Below are positions 44,853 through 54,443 of a stretch of DNA of 64,000 nt, one piece after another. The stretch's first letter is position 1; each line of letters starts with the position of its first letter. The stretch is from contig JAFUQX010000009.1 of the NCBI GenBank assembly GCA_017472145.1, forward strand, positions 1-64,000, in the 5' to 3' direction. Origin of the DNA: Ruminococcus sp. (lineage in GTDB: Bacteria > Bacillota > Clostridia > Oscillospirales > Ruminococcaceae). The notes below the pieces were generated by a model. That model had not been told where the DNA came from, searched no databases, and was given only the letters and a program-made list of their open reading frames with translations. The position numbers and the translations under genes are program-made.

Positions 44853-45935
44853 ATGAAAAAGAGAATTGGTATTCTGACCAGCGGCGGGGACTGCCCGGGC
44901 CTGAACGCAACCATCCGAGGTGTTGCGAAGGCCTGCTATGAAATGCTGGGACAGGATAATGTAGAGATCGTAGGCGTATGCAACGGCTACTATGGTCTGA
45001 TCCACAATATCTGCCGTGAAATGAAGCCGGAGGATTTTTCCGGAATTCTCACACGGGGCGGTACAATTCTGGGAACAAAGCGCCAGCCTTTCAAGATGAT
45101 GACAGTCATCGGAGAAGATAAGGTTGACAAGGTCAAGAATATGAAGCAGACCTATAAGGATCAGAAGCTGGACTGCCTGCTGACGCTGGGCGGAAACGGT
45201 ACACACAAAACCTCCAAGCTCCTTTCTGACGAAGGTCTGAATGTAATCGGCCTACCCAAGACCATTGATAATGACATTTACGGAACAGATGTGACATTTG
45301 GTTTCCATTCGGCCGTGGATATTGCTACTGATGCCATTGATCGTCTGCATTCCACTGCAAACAGTCACTCCCGTATTCTTCTCTGTGAAATCATGGGCAA
45401 CAAGGCTGGCTGGCTGACGCTGTATGCAGGTATTTCCGGCGGCGCAGATATTATTCTGATTCCGGAGATTCCTTATGATATTGACAAGGTATGCGAATCT
45501 GTTGTAAAGCGCAGCCAGAGCGGAAAGAACTTCTCTATTATTGCAGTTGCAGAAGGCAGCTTCGATGTGGAAGAAGCAAAACTCAAGAAGAAGGAGCGTG
45601 CAAAGCGCAGACTGGAGGCTGGTATCACAACTGCTACCAACCGCATTGCAGCGCAGATTCAGCAGAATACCGGGCTTGAGGCAAGAGTGTGCGTTCCGGG
45701 ACATATGCTCCGCGGCGGCAACCCCAGTGCCTATGACCGGCTGCTGGCAACTCAGTTCGGTGAATATGCGGCCCAGCTCATCCGGGACGGCAAATACGGC
45801 ATGACCGTTGCAAAGGTGGACGGTAAGATCACAGCCAACAAGCTGGAGGATATTGCCGGAAAGACAAAGTTCGTTGAGCCGGATTGCCAGGTTGTGACGA
45901 CTGCACGGAATATTGGTATTTCCTTTGGCGATTAA
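44853..45935 (+). CDS. pfkA: 6-phosphofructokinase
   Basis: 360-aa glycolytic enzyme that makes fructose 1,6-bisphosphate. The frame starts 12 codons earlier, but the ATG at 44853 has AAGGAGGAGC and the usual start ILTSGGDCPGLNA. Other marks are GGTILGTKRQPF, GGNGTH, the catalytic PKTIDND and MGNKAGW. The Gly after GGN fits the ATP-dependent rather than the pyrophosphate type, though Asn replaces the usual Asp. The group is a distinct PFK clade of Clostridia. Confidence 0.93.
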   Translation: MKKRIGILTSGGDCPGLNATIRGVAKACYEMLGQDNVEIVGVCNGYYGLIHNICREMKPEDFSGILTRGGTILGTKRQPFKMMTVIGEDKVDKVKNMKQTYKDQKLDCLLTLGGNGTHKTSKLLSDEGLNVIGLPKTIDNDIYGTDVTFGFHSAVDIATDAIDRLHSTANSHSRILLCEIMGNKAGWLTLYAGISGGADIILIPEIPYDIDKVCESVVKRSQSGKNFSIIAVAEGSFDVEEAKLKKKERAKRRLEAGITTATNRIAAQIQQNTGLEARVCVPGHMLRGGNPSAYDRLLATQFGEYAAQLIRDGKYGMTVAKVDGKITANKLEDIAGKTKFVEPDCQVVTTARNIGISFGD

Positions 45936-45949
45936 AATGAACAGATAGA

Positions 45950-45979
45950 AAAACGGGGCTGCTCAGGCAGTCCCGTTTT
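45950..45979 (+). terminator. Terminator of the phosphofructokinase gene
   Basis: AAAACGGGGCTGC pairs with GCAGTCCCGTTTT around a 4-base loop, with a T-run. Confidence 0.85.
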
Positions 45980-45985
45980 GTGTTT

Positions 45986-46588
45986 CTATGCTTCATTATC
46001 CTGCTGCAGTGCTATTTCAAACGCATGACTCCAATCGTCAAAATGATTGAACATATACCGTCCTTTTCCATCGATGTCATATTGCAGCTTCAGTACCGCA
46101 GGTTCTGCCGTTTCGCCTTTTACATATACGTCAAGAATCATATAGCAGCTTTCCGTTTCATATTCAAGCACCTTTACACCGTTTTCCGGAGGAACATCCG
46201 GACTTTCGCTGCCCTGAACCTTCGAACTGCGGTTCTTACCCTCACCCCAGAAGCGGCTTACACTTATGATTTCAAGCTTTTCACTAAGCTCAAGCCGGAG
46301 ATTCAGGTTCTCTGCATCATAGTATTTCCGGTCATCAGTCTGACTGACAAATATATATATCCTGTATGTATCATTCCCTGCCTCAGTGTACTCAACTGTG
46401 ACAGGAATACTTATCTCACTGCCGCTTTCTGTTTCATGAAGAATCGCCATAGTTGTAGTTGTGATAAATTCCCGTTCCTCGCTATGAATGATCTCATCAT
46501 AGAAAACAACAGATATCACATAAAACAGCACAGTGACAAGCAGAACCAGAGCTGTTACTATGGCAGTCAGAATCCTCCATTTCTTCAT
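45986..46588 (-). CDS. Membrane-anchored hypothetical protein (200 aa)
   Basis: Not recognised. One N-terminal helix (about 5-30) anchors a beta-rich outer domain with a repeated Tyr-Ile pattern (YRIYIFVS, YMILDVYV). It directly follows the broken dockerin gene (13 bases downstream of it in transcription order) and may have been its partner. GGGAGG precedes the start. Confidence 0.65.
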   Translation of the reverse strand: MKKWRILTAIVTALVLLVTVLFYVISVVFYDEIIHSEEREFITTTTMAILHETESGSEISIPVTVEYTEAGNDTYRIYIFVSQTDDRKYYDAENLNLRLELSEKLEIISVSRFWGEGKNRSSKVQGSESPDVPPENGVKVLEYETESCYMILDVYVKGETAEPAVLKLQYDIDGKGRYMFNHFDDWSHAFEIALQQDNEA

Positions 46589-46601
46589 AGCTGAGCCTCC
46601 C

Positions 46602-47445
46602 TTATCCGCTCACAATATCATCCCAGCTGGGACTCAATCCAACTGCATTCTGCGCATAATATGTCAGGAACGCTGTGGCATCGCTTATTTCAACAATACC
46701 ATTTTTGTTTACATCGGCGGTACTCATCTGACTTTCTGTATAATCTTCTATAGGCAAACTTGCTGCAATCTGTACATATATCGTAAGCGCAGCTGTTGCA
46801 TCAGAAATGTCAATGATATCATCTCCATTAACATCACCCCGTGTGAGTGCCGGTGCGTTACCCAATGAAACAAATTCTCTGCCATATTTTTCCGCATATG
46901 CCTGTGCAGCAGAGCTGCTATACCCATAGATAACAGCGCCTTCATAGATCGTACTTTCCAAATCACTTATTGTACATTACGGATTCTCTATTGTTACCGA
47001 GGTCAGATCATAACACTTTTCAAGGACAAAATCATCCAGAATCCCAACACCTTCAGGAAACGTGATTGAAGTCAATGAATAGCAATAGCTGAATGCATTC
47101 CTGCCGATGCTTTTGACACTGTCCGGAAACATAACAGAGGTCCATGCTTCACAATAGCTGAAAACCTCCGTACCGATTTCTGTAACGCCATCCGGGATGT
47201 TTATGGAAGTCAGCCCATAGCAGCTGGCAGTCCGTTGATTTCCGCCGGAATCTCCACGGTAACAGCAGATTCAGCGCAGCCGGTTATGCTGATCGTATTT
47301 TCCGCTGTGATCATATAGGTCAGCTCACCATAAGTATAGGATTTCTCAGAGGTCCATTCCGCCGCCTGCACATCAAATGATATACAGGCAAAGCACAGAA
47401 CTACACTCATCAGGACTGCGGTCATCCTCTTAAAAAATCATTCAT
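46602..47445 (-). pseudogene. Broken secreted LRR-dockerin gene
   Basis: The pieces still read as one secreted protein: signal peptide, short N-terminal domain, BspA-type leucine-rich repeats, and a C-terminal dockerin of the ISDAT-LTYYAQ class. Three lesions split it: the ATG at 47443-47445 (after AGGAGG) enters a T6 run and shifts frame, adding one T would restore it; a further frame change near 47227-47210 follows loss of part of a repeat; and a TAA stop interrupts at about 46977 where related proteins have ENPNCTI. It is probably inactive. Confidence 0.75.
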
Positions 47446-47462
47446 CCTACCCGTTCCTCCTG

Positions 47463-49634
47463 TTACTTCTTTGGCTTCGGCGCATCAGAGCGCATGGTCA
47501 GCGCAATCCGCTTGCGCTTTACATCCACATCCAGCACGCGCACCTTCACCACATCACCGACCTTTACCACATCAAGAGGATGCTTCACCCTGCGGTTGGA
47601 GAGCTGTGAAATATGTACAAGTCCATCCTCATGGACACCAATGTCCACAAAGCACCCGAAATCGATGACATTCCGGACTGTGCCCACCAGCTCCAGGCCA
47701 GGCTTCAAGTCCTTCAGCTCCATGATATCTCCGCTGCGCATCAGAGGCGGCGGCAGCTCGTCACGAGGGTCACGTCCTGGCTTGGCCAGCTCCTTGACAA
47801 TATCTGTAACTGTAGGCACACCCACACCAGCCTTCTCTGCAATAGCAGCATAACCCTGCTTTTCGGCCAGAGCCGGAATCTCACCCAGAGCCTTTCCGGA
47901 CAGATCGGCCAGAGAAAATCCACACTGACTGAGGATCTTCTGGGCTGCGTCATAACTCTCCGGGTGCACGGCTGTGTTATCAAGCGGATTCTTTGCACCC
48001 GGTACACGCAGGAAGCCAGCGCACTGCTCAAAGGCCTTCGGACCGAGCTTTGACACCTTCTTCAGCTGCTTACGGTCGGTAAATGCGCCGTTTTCGCTGC
48101 GATAGGCAACAATATTCTTCGCAATGGTCTGGTTGATGCCGGAAATGTGAGACAGCAGAGAAAAAGAGGCCGTATTCAGATCTACACCCACATGATTCAC
48201 ACAATCCTCTACTACACCATCCAGTGCGGCCTTCAGCTCATTCTTGGGCATATCATGCTGATATTGTCCCACACCGATGGCCTGAGGGTCGATCTTCACC
48301 AGCTCCGCCAGAGGATCCTGCATACGCCGGGCAATGGACACCGCACTTCTCAGGGATACATCATATTCCGGGAACTCCTCCGCAGCCAGCTTCGATGCAG
48401 AATATACAGATGCGCCTGCTTCGGAAACCACCATATAGGCCGCTTCGTGGGGAAGGTTTTTCAGCACTTCGGCTACCACAGCTTCCGCTTCTCTGGAGGC
48501 CGTTCCATTTCCGATCGAAACCGCCGTTACATGATGCTTTATCATCATCCGGCGGATGGTTTCCTTGCCCTGCTCCAGCTTTGCACCTGCACCGATGGTG
48601 ATATAGGCCACGCCTGTATCCAGTACCTTTCCGGTTGTATCCACAACCGCCAGCTTACAGCCGGTGCGGTAGCCAGGGTCTACGCCCAGCACCATCTGAT
48701 TCTTCAGAGGAGATGCCATCAGCAGCTGTCTCAGATTGGATGCAAATACCTTGATGGCCGCTTCCGCTGCCTTTTCCGTCAGCTCCCGGCGCACCTCACG
48801 CTCTACCGCTGGAAACAGCAGCCTTGCATAGGCATCCTCCGCAGCCGCCTTTACCAGCTGGCCGCAGGGGCTTTCGTTCTTTACGAATTTCCGCACCACA
48901 ACAGCCTCACCGCGTCCCTCCGGCAGGGAAATACTCACACGAAGCACGCCCTCACGTTCACCACGGTCCAGAGCGAGCACACGATGTCCCACCAGCTTTT
49001 CCACCGGCTCCTGATAGTCATAGTACATCTGATAGGGCGTTTCGGCCTCCGTGTCCGCCGCCTTGGAGAAAATCGTACCCGAAAGCTGCGTAAACCGCCG
49101 CATCTGCTTACGCAGATCTGCATTATTGGCCATTTCCTCCGCCAGAATATCCATCGCGCCCTGCAAGGCGGCCCGGACATCCGGCACCTCCAGCTCCTCA
49201 TTTATAAAAGACTTCGCCTCCTGCTCCGGATCCGTTTTCGTGCTCTGCTCCATAAGGATCCGTGCCAGAGGCTCAAGGCCTCTGGCAATAGCCGCAGAAG
49301 CTCTTGTCTTTCTCTTGGGACGATAGGGCAGGTACAGATCCTCTGTCTCTACCAGTGTTTCTGCACTCTGAATCCTTGCTGCCAGCTCCTCGGTCAGCTT
49401 TCCCTGTCCCTCGATCGCCGCAAGAATCTCTTCTTTGCGCTGCTGGAGCTTCCGGAGATATTGCAGGCGTGTATCCAGTGCACGGAGCACCTGATCATCC
49501 AATGAGCCCGTAACCTCCTTTCTGTATCGTGCAATAAAAGGAATCGTCTTTCCATCATCCAGAAGCGCAACGGTACGGTCTACCTGTTCCCTCCGAAGCT
49601 TCAATTCCTCTGCAATTTTCTGATTGATATCCAA
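47463..49634 (-). CDS. tex: Tex-like transcription accessory protein, TTG start
   Basis: 723-aa Tex family protein: N-terminal helical domain (about 1-190, with the IPFIARYRKEVTG signature), a YqgF-like fold (about 320-450), helix-hairpin-helix (about 490-560) and a C-terminal S1 RNA-binding domain (about 645-715, VGTVRNVIDFGCFVDIGVHEDGL). It binds nucleic acids and aids transcription under stress. The usual N-terminus (DINQKIAEEL) falls at TTG 49632-49634 with AGAGGAG eight bases upstream; an ATG 18 codons earlier gives an unlikely extension. Confidence 0.93.
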   Translation of the reverse strand: MDINQKIAEELKLRREQVDRTVALLDDGKTIPFIARYRKEVTGSLDDQVLRALDTRLQYLRKLQQRKEEILAAIEGQGKLTEELAARIQSAETLVETEDLYLPYRPKRKTRASAAIARGLEPLARILMEQSTKTDPEQEAKSFINEELEVPDVRAALQGAMDILAEEMANNADLRKQMRRFTQLSGTIFSKAADTEAETPYQMYYDYQEPVEKLVGHRVLALDRGEREGVLRVSISLPEGRGEAVVVRKFVKNESPCGQLVKAAAEDAYARLLFPAVEREVRRELTEKAAEAAIKVFASNLRQLLMASPLKNQMVLGVDPGYRTGCKLAVVDTTGKVLDTGVAYITIGAGAKLEQGKETIRRMMIKHHVTAVSIGNGTASREAEAVVAEVLKNLPHEAAYMVVSEAGASVYSASKLAAEEFPEYDVSLRSAVSIARRMQDPLAELVKIDPQAIGVGQYQHDMPKNELKAALDGVVEDCVNHVGVDLNTASFSLLSHISGINQTIAKNIVAYRSENGAFTDRKQLKKVSKLGPKAFEQCAGFLRVPGAKNPLDNTAVHPESYDAAQKILSQCGFSLADLSGKALGEIPALAEKQGYAAIAEKAGVGVPTVTDIVKELAKPGRDPRDELPPPLMRSGDIMELKDLKPGLELVGTVRNVIDFGCFVDIGVHEDGLVHISQLSNRRVKHPLDVVKVGDVVKVRVLDVDVKRKRIALTMRSDAPKPKK

Positions 49635-49704
49635 TCCAAACACTCCTCTCGTTTTCTCTTTGTCTATCCATGGAATGCGATCCGCCATGGATCACCAAAA
49701 CATC

Positions 49705-50694
49705 CTACTGCAAGGCCAGTCCTGATGTATCATAGGAAAAGCTGTCATAGCTGCGCAGAAGCAAGGCCGCCAGCTTGTGGTTGGAAAGCTCCTTCAGATC
49801 ATCCTTGCTGGTCACCCACTCACAATACAGATGCAGATTCACAAACCGTCCTACCAGCTCATTCTGCTGTCTGCGGTATTCCTGTCCGGACATGATCGCT
49901 GCTGTTCTTTCCTCATCATAGCTGTAGTAGCTGTAGCTTCCGTCCTTTAGCTCCCGACAAAAATAGTTCTTCCGGAAAACACGGTTTTCCTGCATGTAAA
50001 AGCTACCCACATAATGCTTGCTCTCCGTATCTGACAGAATGGCCGTATCCCCGGAAAAATAGAGCATCTCCTTGGTATCCGGCGCATAATACAGCGTGAT
50101 CTGCTGGCTGATGTCAAAGAACTCAGCCGGCTTCTCCTCCTCCCACTGATCTACAGATATTTTCTCCAGCTTACAGCTGCGCACACGATAGGCCTCCAGC
50201 AATGTGATCTGACTCTCTTTATCATAGGAAATACTGATCAGCTCCGGACTGCCGTCAAAATCCAGATCCAGAAAACAGCAGGCATTATAGCCCTCCTCCG
50301 GCTTGTCCAGAATCCACTGTTCTCTTTGCTTCACCAGCATCATGACAATATCATCTGAGGAATAGACAATGTTGTCTGCGCTGGGAGGAGGGGGCTGATA
50401 CTGATGCCCCTTCCAAGCCACCACAGCATACACAACACCAGCCAGTATACAGGCCTCCAGAACAAAAATTCCGGTCTTTCTTATATAGCGCCTGATCCGC
50501 CGTCTGAACGTGCCGCCTTTTCCCGTCTCCTCCTCATCCTGCTTCTCCCCGGAGGATACCGGAAATACAGGCATGGGCGGCAGTTCGCTCCATACAAAGC
50601 TCTCCGCCTGCTTATCCTTTAGCAGAAGCTCTCCGCAAAAGGAACAGACGCCTGTCCCCTCGATATTCTCACATCCGCACTTCGGACAAATCAC
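49705..50694 (-). CDS. Zinc-ribbon membrane protein (329 aa)
   Basis: A zinc ribbon at residues 3-20 (CPKCGCEN...CSFCG), a linker with many acidic residues, one helix at about 72-95, and an extracellular domain (110-329) that includes an FG-GAP-like stretch (CCFLDLDFDGSPELISI). Not assigned. A zinc-ribbon plus single helix suggests a membrane sensor or scaffold. A promoter lies upstream. Confidence 0.72.
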   Translation of the reverse strand: MICPKCGCENIEGTGVCSFCGELLLKDKQAESFVWSELPPMPVFPVSSGEKQDEEETGKGGTFRRRIRRYIRKTGIFVLEACILAGVVYAVVAWKGHQYQPPPPSADNIVYSSDDIVMMLVKQREQWILDKPEEGYNACCFLDLDFDGSPELISISYDKESQITLLEAYRVRSCKLEKISVDQWEEEKPAEFFDISQQITLYYAPDTKEMLYFSGDTAILSDTESKHYVGSFYMQENRVFRKNYFCRELKDGSYSYYSYDEERTAAIMSGQEYRRQQNELVGRFVNLHLYCEWVTSKDDLKELSNHKLAALLLRSYDSFSYDTSGLALQ

Positions 50695-50768
50695 AGAAGC
50701 ACTTCCTTTCCTTCAACGATTCTGTATATATCTATCCTCTGAACCTCTCTCCTATAGTTTCATTATAT

Positions 50769-50797
50769 AGTATACCACAGACACCGCCGTTCTGCAA
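50769..50797 (-). promoter_or_regulatory. Promoter of 49705-50694
   Basis: TTGCAG (50792-50797), 17 bases, TATACT (50769-50774), minus strand. Confidence 0.65.
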
Positions 50798-50820
50798 GTC
50801 CTTTCATACACAGATACATA

Positions 50821-50855
50821 AAAAATCCGAAGTGAAATTTTCATCACTCCGGATT
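50821..50855 (-). terminator. Terminator of the 50872 gene
   Basis: AATCCGAAGTGA pairs with its near-complement TCACTCCGGATT, with an A-run (T-run on the minus strand). Confidence 0.75.
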
Positions 50856-50871
50856 ATGCAAGCTGTCCGAT

Positions 50872-52326
50872 TTACAGCTGAAGGTATCGCTTAAGAAGGC
50901 GTCTTGTCCAGTTTCCGCTGCGCTTGACCGGCGGAATCATCCTGTGCATCTGCTCCATATATCTTGCAAATCCGCCTACGCAGGATAGGTCTGTACTGTA
51001 GAAATTCCGGCTGCGTTGAGTCAGATCCATGACCGCCGCCATACAGTCCTCCTGTACCGTCATAGAGATACCGTATTGGGAAAGGCGCAGGTCTGTCTCA
51101 AAGGACGGCAGGAACATCTGATAGTTGGTATGCTCCACTTCAGAAAGAAAAAACCGAAGCTGCTGCCGGAGCTGCTCCGATGTGATATAGGCCGGCTTTC
51201 CCAGAAGACCGGAAAGCATAGGATCCGTGTATTTCTCCTGCTGAAGCAGATGGAGGATCTGATCACCGTTATAAATCTGCGCACATTTGCAGATGCTGCG
51301 CAGGCTGGCCCGAAGCATGCTCATACGAAGTCCCTGGGAGATCTGCTGCTCGTCTGCACCGTTTTCCCTCATGACCTCACGCAGAAGCTGAGGCGGCATG
51401 TGCAGAAAGGAGGGGGCTGATTCCATGAAATATACAGTCATGAGAGGATGCACATCCGCCTTCATACGGCTGTATATATGCAGAACATCCGTCTCGCCGA
51501 TATGCTGATTCAGCGGACGGGTCTGTACCAGAAGCATCTGCATCCAGTTGTGATAATACTGCGCCAGGGTTGGCTCCTGTATCAGTGTTGTGACGGGTGC
51601 TTCTCCAGGAAGCATTCGTGTCAGAAGCACCGCTTTCATTCCCAGTGTTATCCAGCTTTCATTCACAGGATAAACCGCACCATGCGGAATACGATAATAG
51701 GTGATCTGCGGATTCAGATACAAAGGCAGGCGCCGCAGGAGAATGTGTACATCCGGATACTCCTCTGTCTCCGGAGTGAGGATCTGCAAGGTAAAGCCTC
51801 GTCTGGCCGCTCGAATCATCTGCTCTGCCATATAGTGATATACGCTCTGCTCCATCTCATCCAGAGCATACACGCCCCAGTCTGCAATCTGAATTTCACC
51901 GGGTACATCCGTCTGGGCCACTACATCCCAGAAGGCCTTTATGGAGGCCGGTATTTTCTCGCTGCACTGGGGCAGATAGATCCGGATGGGGACATTCCGG
52001 TTGTCGTTCTGCTGAAGGACCGGACGCACCTGACCGCTCCACTCCAGGCCCAGTGCTTTTTCCAGTACCTCACGCCGGGCCTCCTGCGTCAGCCCTGCGC
52101 TGCCGGGAGAGATCCGTTCCAGCACTGCATCCAGCTCCCTGGAATCACCCTTTTCAAAAAGAAGGTCTACCAGCTTCAGCATGGCCTCGGCCTCCGACTG
52201 AAGCGCACCTTCCTGCGTGCACCATTTCTCAATTGTATCCGGCTGTACGCCAAGAGATACAGACAGCTCCTCTGCTGTCACCCACTTTTTTTCCATCAGA
52301 TACCCAAACAACGTCTTTTTCTGCAT
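50872..52326 (-). CDS. HTH-domain protein (484 aa), unassigned
   Basis: The ATG at 52324-52326 is chosen for GAGGCGGAG before it. Residues 1-50 carry a helix-turn-helix-like start (VTAEELSVSLGVQPDTIEKW, as in XRE or Fic-associated domains), followed by a large all-new region (100-484) with no family I recognise. It may be a transcription regulator with a sensor part. It is single-gene, ending in a terminator. Confidence 0.65.
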   Translation of the reverse strand: MQKKTLFGYLMEKKWVTAEELSVSLGVQPDTIEKWCTQEGALQSEAEAMLKLVDLLFEKGDSRELDAVLERISPGSAGLTQEARREVLEKALGLEWSGQVRPVLQQNDNRNVPIRIYLPQCSEKIPASIKAFWDVVAQTDVPGEIQIADWGVYALDEMEQSVYHYMAEQMIRAARRGFTLQILTPETEEYPDVHILLRRLPLYLNPQITYYRIPHGAVYPVNESWITLGMKAVLLTRMLPGEAPVTTLIQEPTLAQYYHNWMQMLLVQTRPLNQHIGETDVLHIYSRMKADVHPLMTVYFMESAPSFLHMPPQLLREVMRENGADEQQISQGLRMSMLRASLRSICKCAQIYNGDQILHLLQQEKYTDPMLSGLLGKPAYITSEQLRQQLRFFLSEVEHTNYQMFLPSFETDLRLSQYGISMTVQEDCMAAVMDLTQRSRNFYSTDLSCVGGFARYMEQMHRMIPPVKRSGNWTRRLLKRYLQL

Positions 52327-52529
52327 GTCTCCGCCTCTTTCCAATAACCAATCCGCATATCCTGTCCGGACATGTTCTACTGCATCTCATTATACCAGAG
52401 GAAATCAGCGATACGGCACGGATTGTGGCGTAGAATTCTGGTAATTTTCTGCGAACAGCCGCATAGATACACTCATCCTGTCGTTTCGGGCAATCGGAGG
52501 AAACCATCCTTCTCTTAACGAAATCTTAA

Positions 52530-52559
52530 TTGACGGAGCAATCTGAAATATGATAGAAT
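52530..52559 (+). promoter_or_regulatory. Promoter of the response regulator
   Basis: TTGACG (52530-52535), 18 bases, TAGAAT (52554-52559). Confidence 0.5.
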
Positions 52560-52592
52560 AAAAAGGAATCACAATATTGAGGTGGAATTATT

Positions 52593-53324
52593 ATGCCAGC
52601 CAAACAGCGCATTCTGATTGCAGAGGATGAACGCTCCATCTGCAACTTTATGAAAACGATACTTGAATCCAACAACTATGACGTTCTGTGTGCCGAATCT
52701 GGTACAGATGCGTGCTTTATAGCGGAGAATCACTGCCCGGACCTGTTGCTGCTGGATCTGGGGCTGCCGGATCTGGATGGTCTTCAGCTTATCAAGCGCA
52801 TCCGCACCTGGTCGGCCATGCCCATCATTGTTGTATCTGCACGCACCCACGAGCTGGATAAGGTGACCGCTCTGGATTTCGGGGCGGATGACTACATCAC
52901 CAAGCCCTTCGGCACAAATGAGCTTCTGGCCCGTATCCGTACCGCCCTGCGGCATGGAGGAACACCGTCCAGTCAGCTGGATATCAAGCAATCCGGCTGC
53001 TATCATGTAGGTGAGCTGGTCATTGACTATGATAAATACCGTGTCTATATCGGCGGACAGGATGCAAAGCTGACCCAGAATGAATTCAAGCTGGTGGCAC
53101 TGCTGGGCCGATATGCCGGAAAGGTTCTGACCTATGATACCATCATCCGGGCCATATGGGGACCCAATGCACCGACTGACAACCAGATCCTCCGTGTAAA
53201 TATGGCCAATATCCGCAGAAAGATTGAGAAATGTCCGGCTCGTCCGGAGTACATATTCACAGAGGTTGGCATCGGTTATCGTCTGGTAGATGCAGAATCC
53301 TTTGAAGATACACAGAAAAAATAA
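52593..53324 (+). CDS. OmpR-family response regulator, KdpE-like
   Basis: 243 aa: receiver domain (1-120) with phospho-acceptor Asp55 and the Thr and Lys positions, then a winged-helix DNA-binding domain (about 145-235). It most resembles KdpE of the K+ response. The matching kinase is at 53373 on the opposite strand, facing it across a shared terminator, an unusual arrangement. No kdp transporter genes are in view. Confidence 0.88.
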   Translation: MPAKQRILIAEDERSICNFMKTILESNNYDVLCAESGTDACFIAENHCPDLLLLDLGLPDLDGLQLIKRIRTWSAMPIIVVSARTHELDKVTALDFGADDYITKPFGTNELLARIRTALRHGGTPSSQLDIKQSGCYHVGELVIDYDKYRVYIGGQDAKLTQNEFKLVALLGRYAGKVLTYDTIIRAIWGPNAPTDNQILRVNMANIRRKIEKCPARPEYIFTEVGIGYRLVDAESFEDTQKK

Positions 53325-53336
53325 GTCCATAGAGAA

Positions 53337-53364
53337 AAGCCGTATGCAGCAGCGCATACGGCTT
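53337..53364. terminator. Shared terminator
   Basis: AAGCCGTATGC (53337-53347) pairs perfectly with GCATACGGCTT (53354-53364), between convergent regulator and kinase genes. Confidence 0.85.
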
Positions 53365-53372
53365 GATTTGTT

Positions 53373-54443
53373 TTATAAAGGCAGTGTAAAAGAAAAAGAT
53401 GCTCCTCCCTCCGGCAGATCCTCTGATTCCAATGTGCCGCCATGAGCGGTGATAATGCTCCGGCAGACGGAAAGGCCAATCCCCATATTCCGTTTAATGT
53501 CCGCTTCCCTTGCCTGCTCCGCACCAAAAACAAGCTTTTTCGGCTTGTCCGATATACCGCAGCCATCATCAGAAACCGTAAACAACACATCCCCTTCGCG
53601 CTGCTTCATGGAGATGGAGATCCATGTGTGCCCCTCTGCATGAAGCACCGCATTCTCAAGAAGATTAAAAATGACCTGCTCGATCAGAATGGGATCCATC
53701 TCAATAAAAAAGACAGAGTCCGGCAGCTGGATACGGATATCCTCATCCGGGTGCAGCTTCTGAAGCTTCCCTACCGCACTGGAAATGATCTCCTCTGCAA
53801 GCTCTGGGGTCTTGCTGATTTTGGACGGCTCTCCGCCGATTCTTGTGATGGAGAGAATATTCTCAACCACCCGGATGAGCCACTGAGCCTCATCCTTTAT
53901 GTCCGTGAGAAGCTCTGTCCGCTGAGCCTCGCTCAGCTTATCCGAATTATCAAGAACCGCCGAAACAGACCCCACGATCGAAGTCAGAGGTGTACGGATA
54001 TCATGGGATACCGACCGCAGGAGATTGCTGTACATCTGCTCCCGGATAACCTGCTCACGCATTTTATCACGCTGCTTGGCCTGAGAAGTCAGGGTACTCA
54101 TCATCAGGGAAATGGACAGCATGATGATAAACACCAGCGGATAGCCGGTGAGAGAGAAATTCAGGGAATAGTATGGGTAGGTAAAGGCAAAGTTCACACT
54201 GACTACCGCCAATATGGAGCCGACTATATCATACAGATACCCTTCTGTCCATCTGGCCACGAGCATGAGCGCAAGAAGAAATATCAGCGACTCATTATAA
54301 AAGCTTTCACTGAACAGATGCAGGATCGTACACAACCCATAGGCACAGCCCAGAAGGAGAAGCATTTTTCCTGTATCCTTCCACGAAAACGGAAAATATT
54401 TCCGGCCTGCTTCAGCAAGCGTAGTCCAGAATGATGATTTCAC
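53373..54443 (-). CDS. Sensor histidine kinase, KdpD-like
   Basis: 356 aa. Four close helices (about 28-120, DUF4118 of KdpD) and a HisKA-HATPase core with the phospho-His at 147 (SVSHDIRTPL), N box and G boxes. The N-terminal KdpD and Usp domains of the full protein are absent. It is probably the partner of the convergent KdpE-like regulator. Its ATG overlaps the GIY-YIG stop by four bases. Confidence 0.88.
   Translation of the reverse strand: MKSSFWTTLAEAGRKYFPFSWKDTGKMLLLLGCAYGLCTILHLFSESFYNESLIFLLALMLVARWTEGYLYDIVGSILAVVSVNFAFTYPYYSLNFSLTGYPLVFIIMLSISLMMSTLTSQAKQRDKMREQVIREQMYSNLLRSVSHDIRTPLTSIVGSVSAVLDNSDKLSEAQRTELLTDIKDEAQWLIRVVENILSITRIGGEPSKISKTPELAEEIISSAVGKLQKLHPDEDIRIQLPDSVFFIEMDPILIEQVIFNLLENAVLHAEGHTWISISMKQREGDVLFTVSDDGCGISDKPKKLVFGAEQAREADIKRNMGIGLSVCRSIITAHGGTLESEDLPEGGASFSFTLPL

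Noticed and set aside
48147..49505. 452-codon plus-strand frame over tex
   Set aside because: Antisense shadow of a well-conserved gene.
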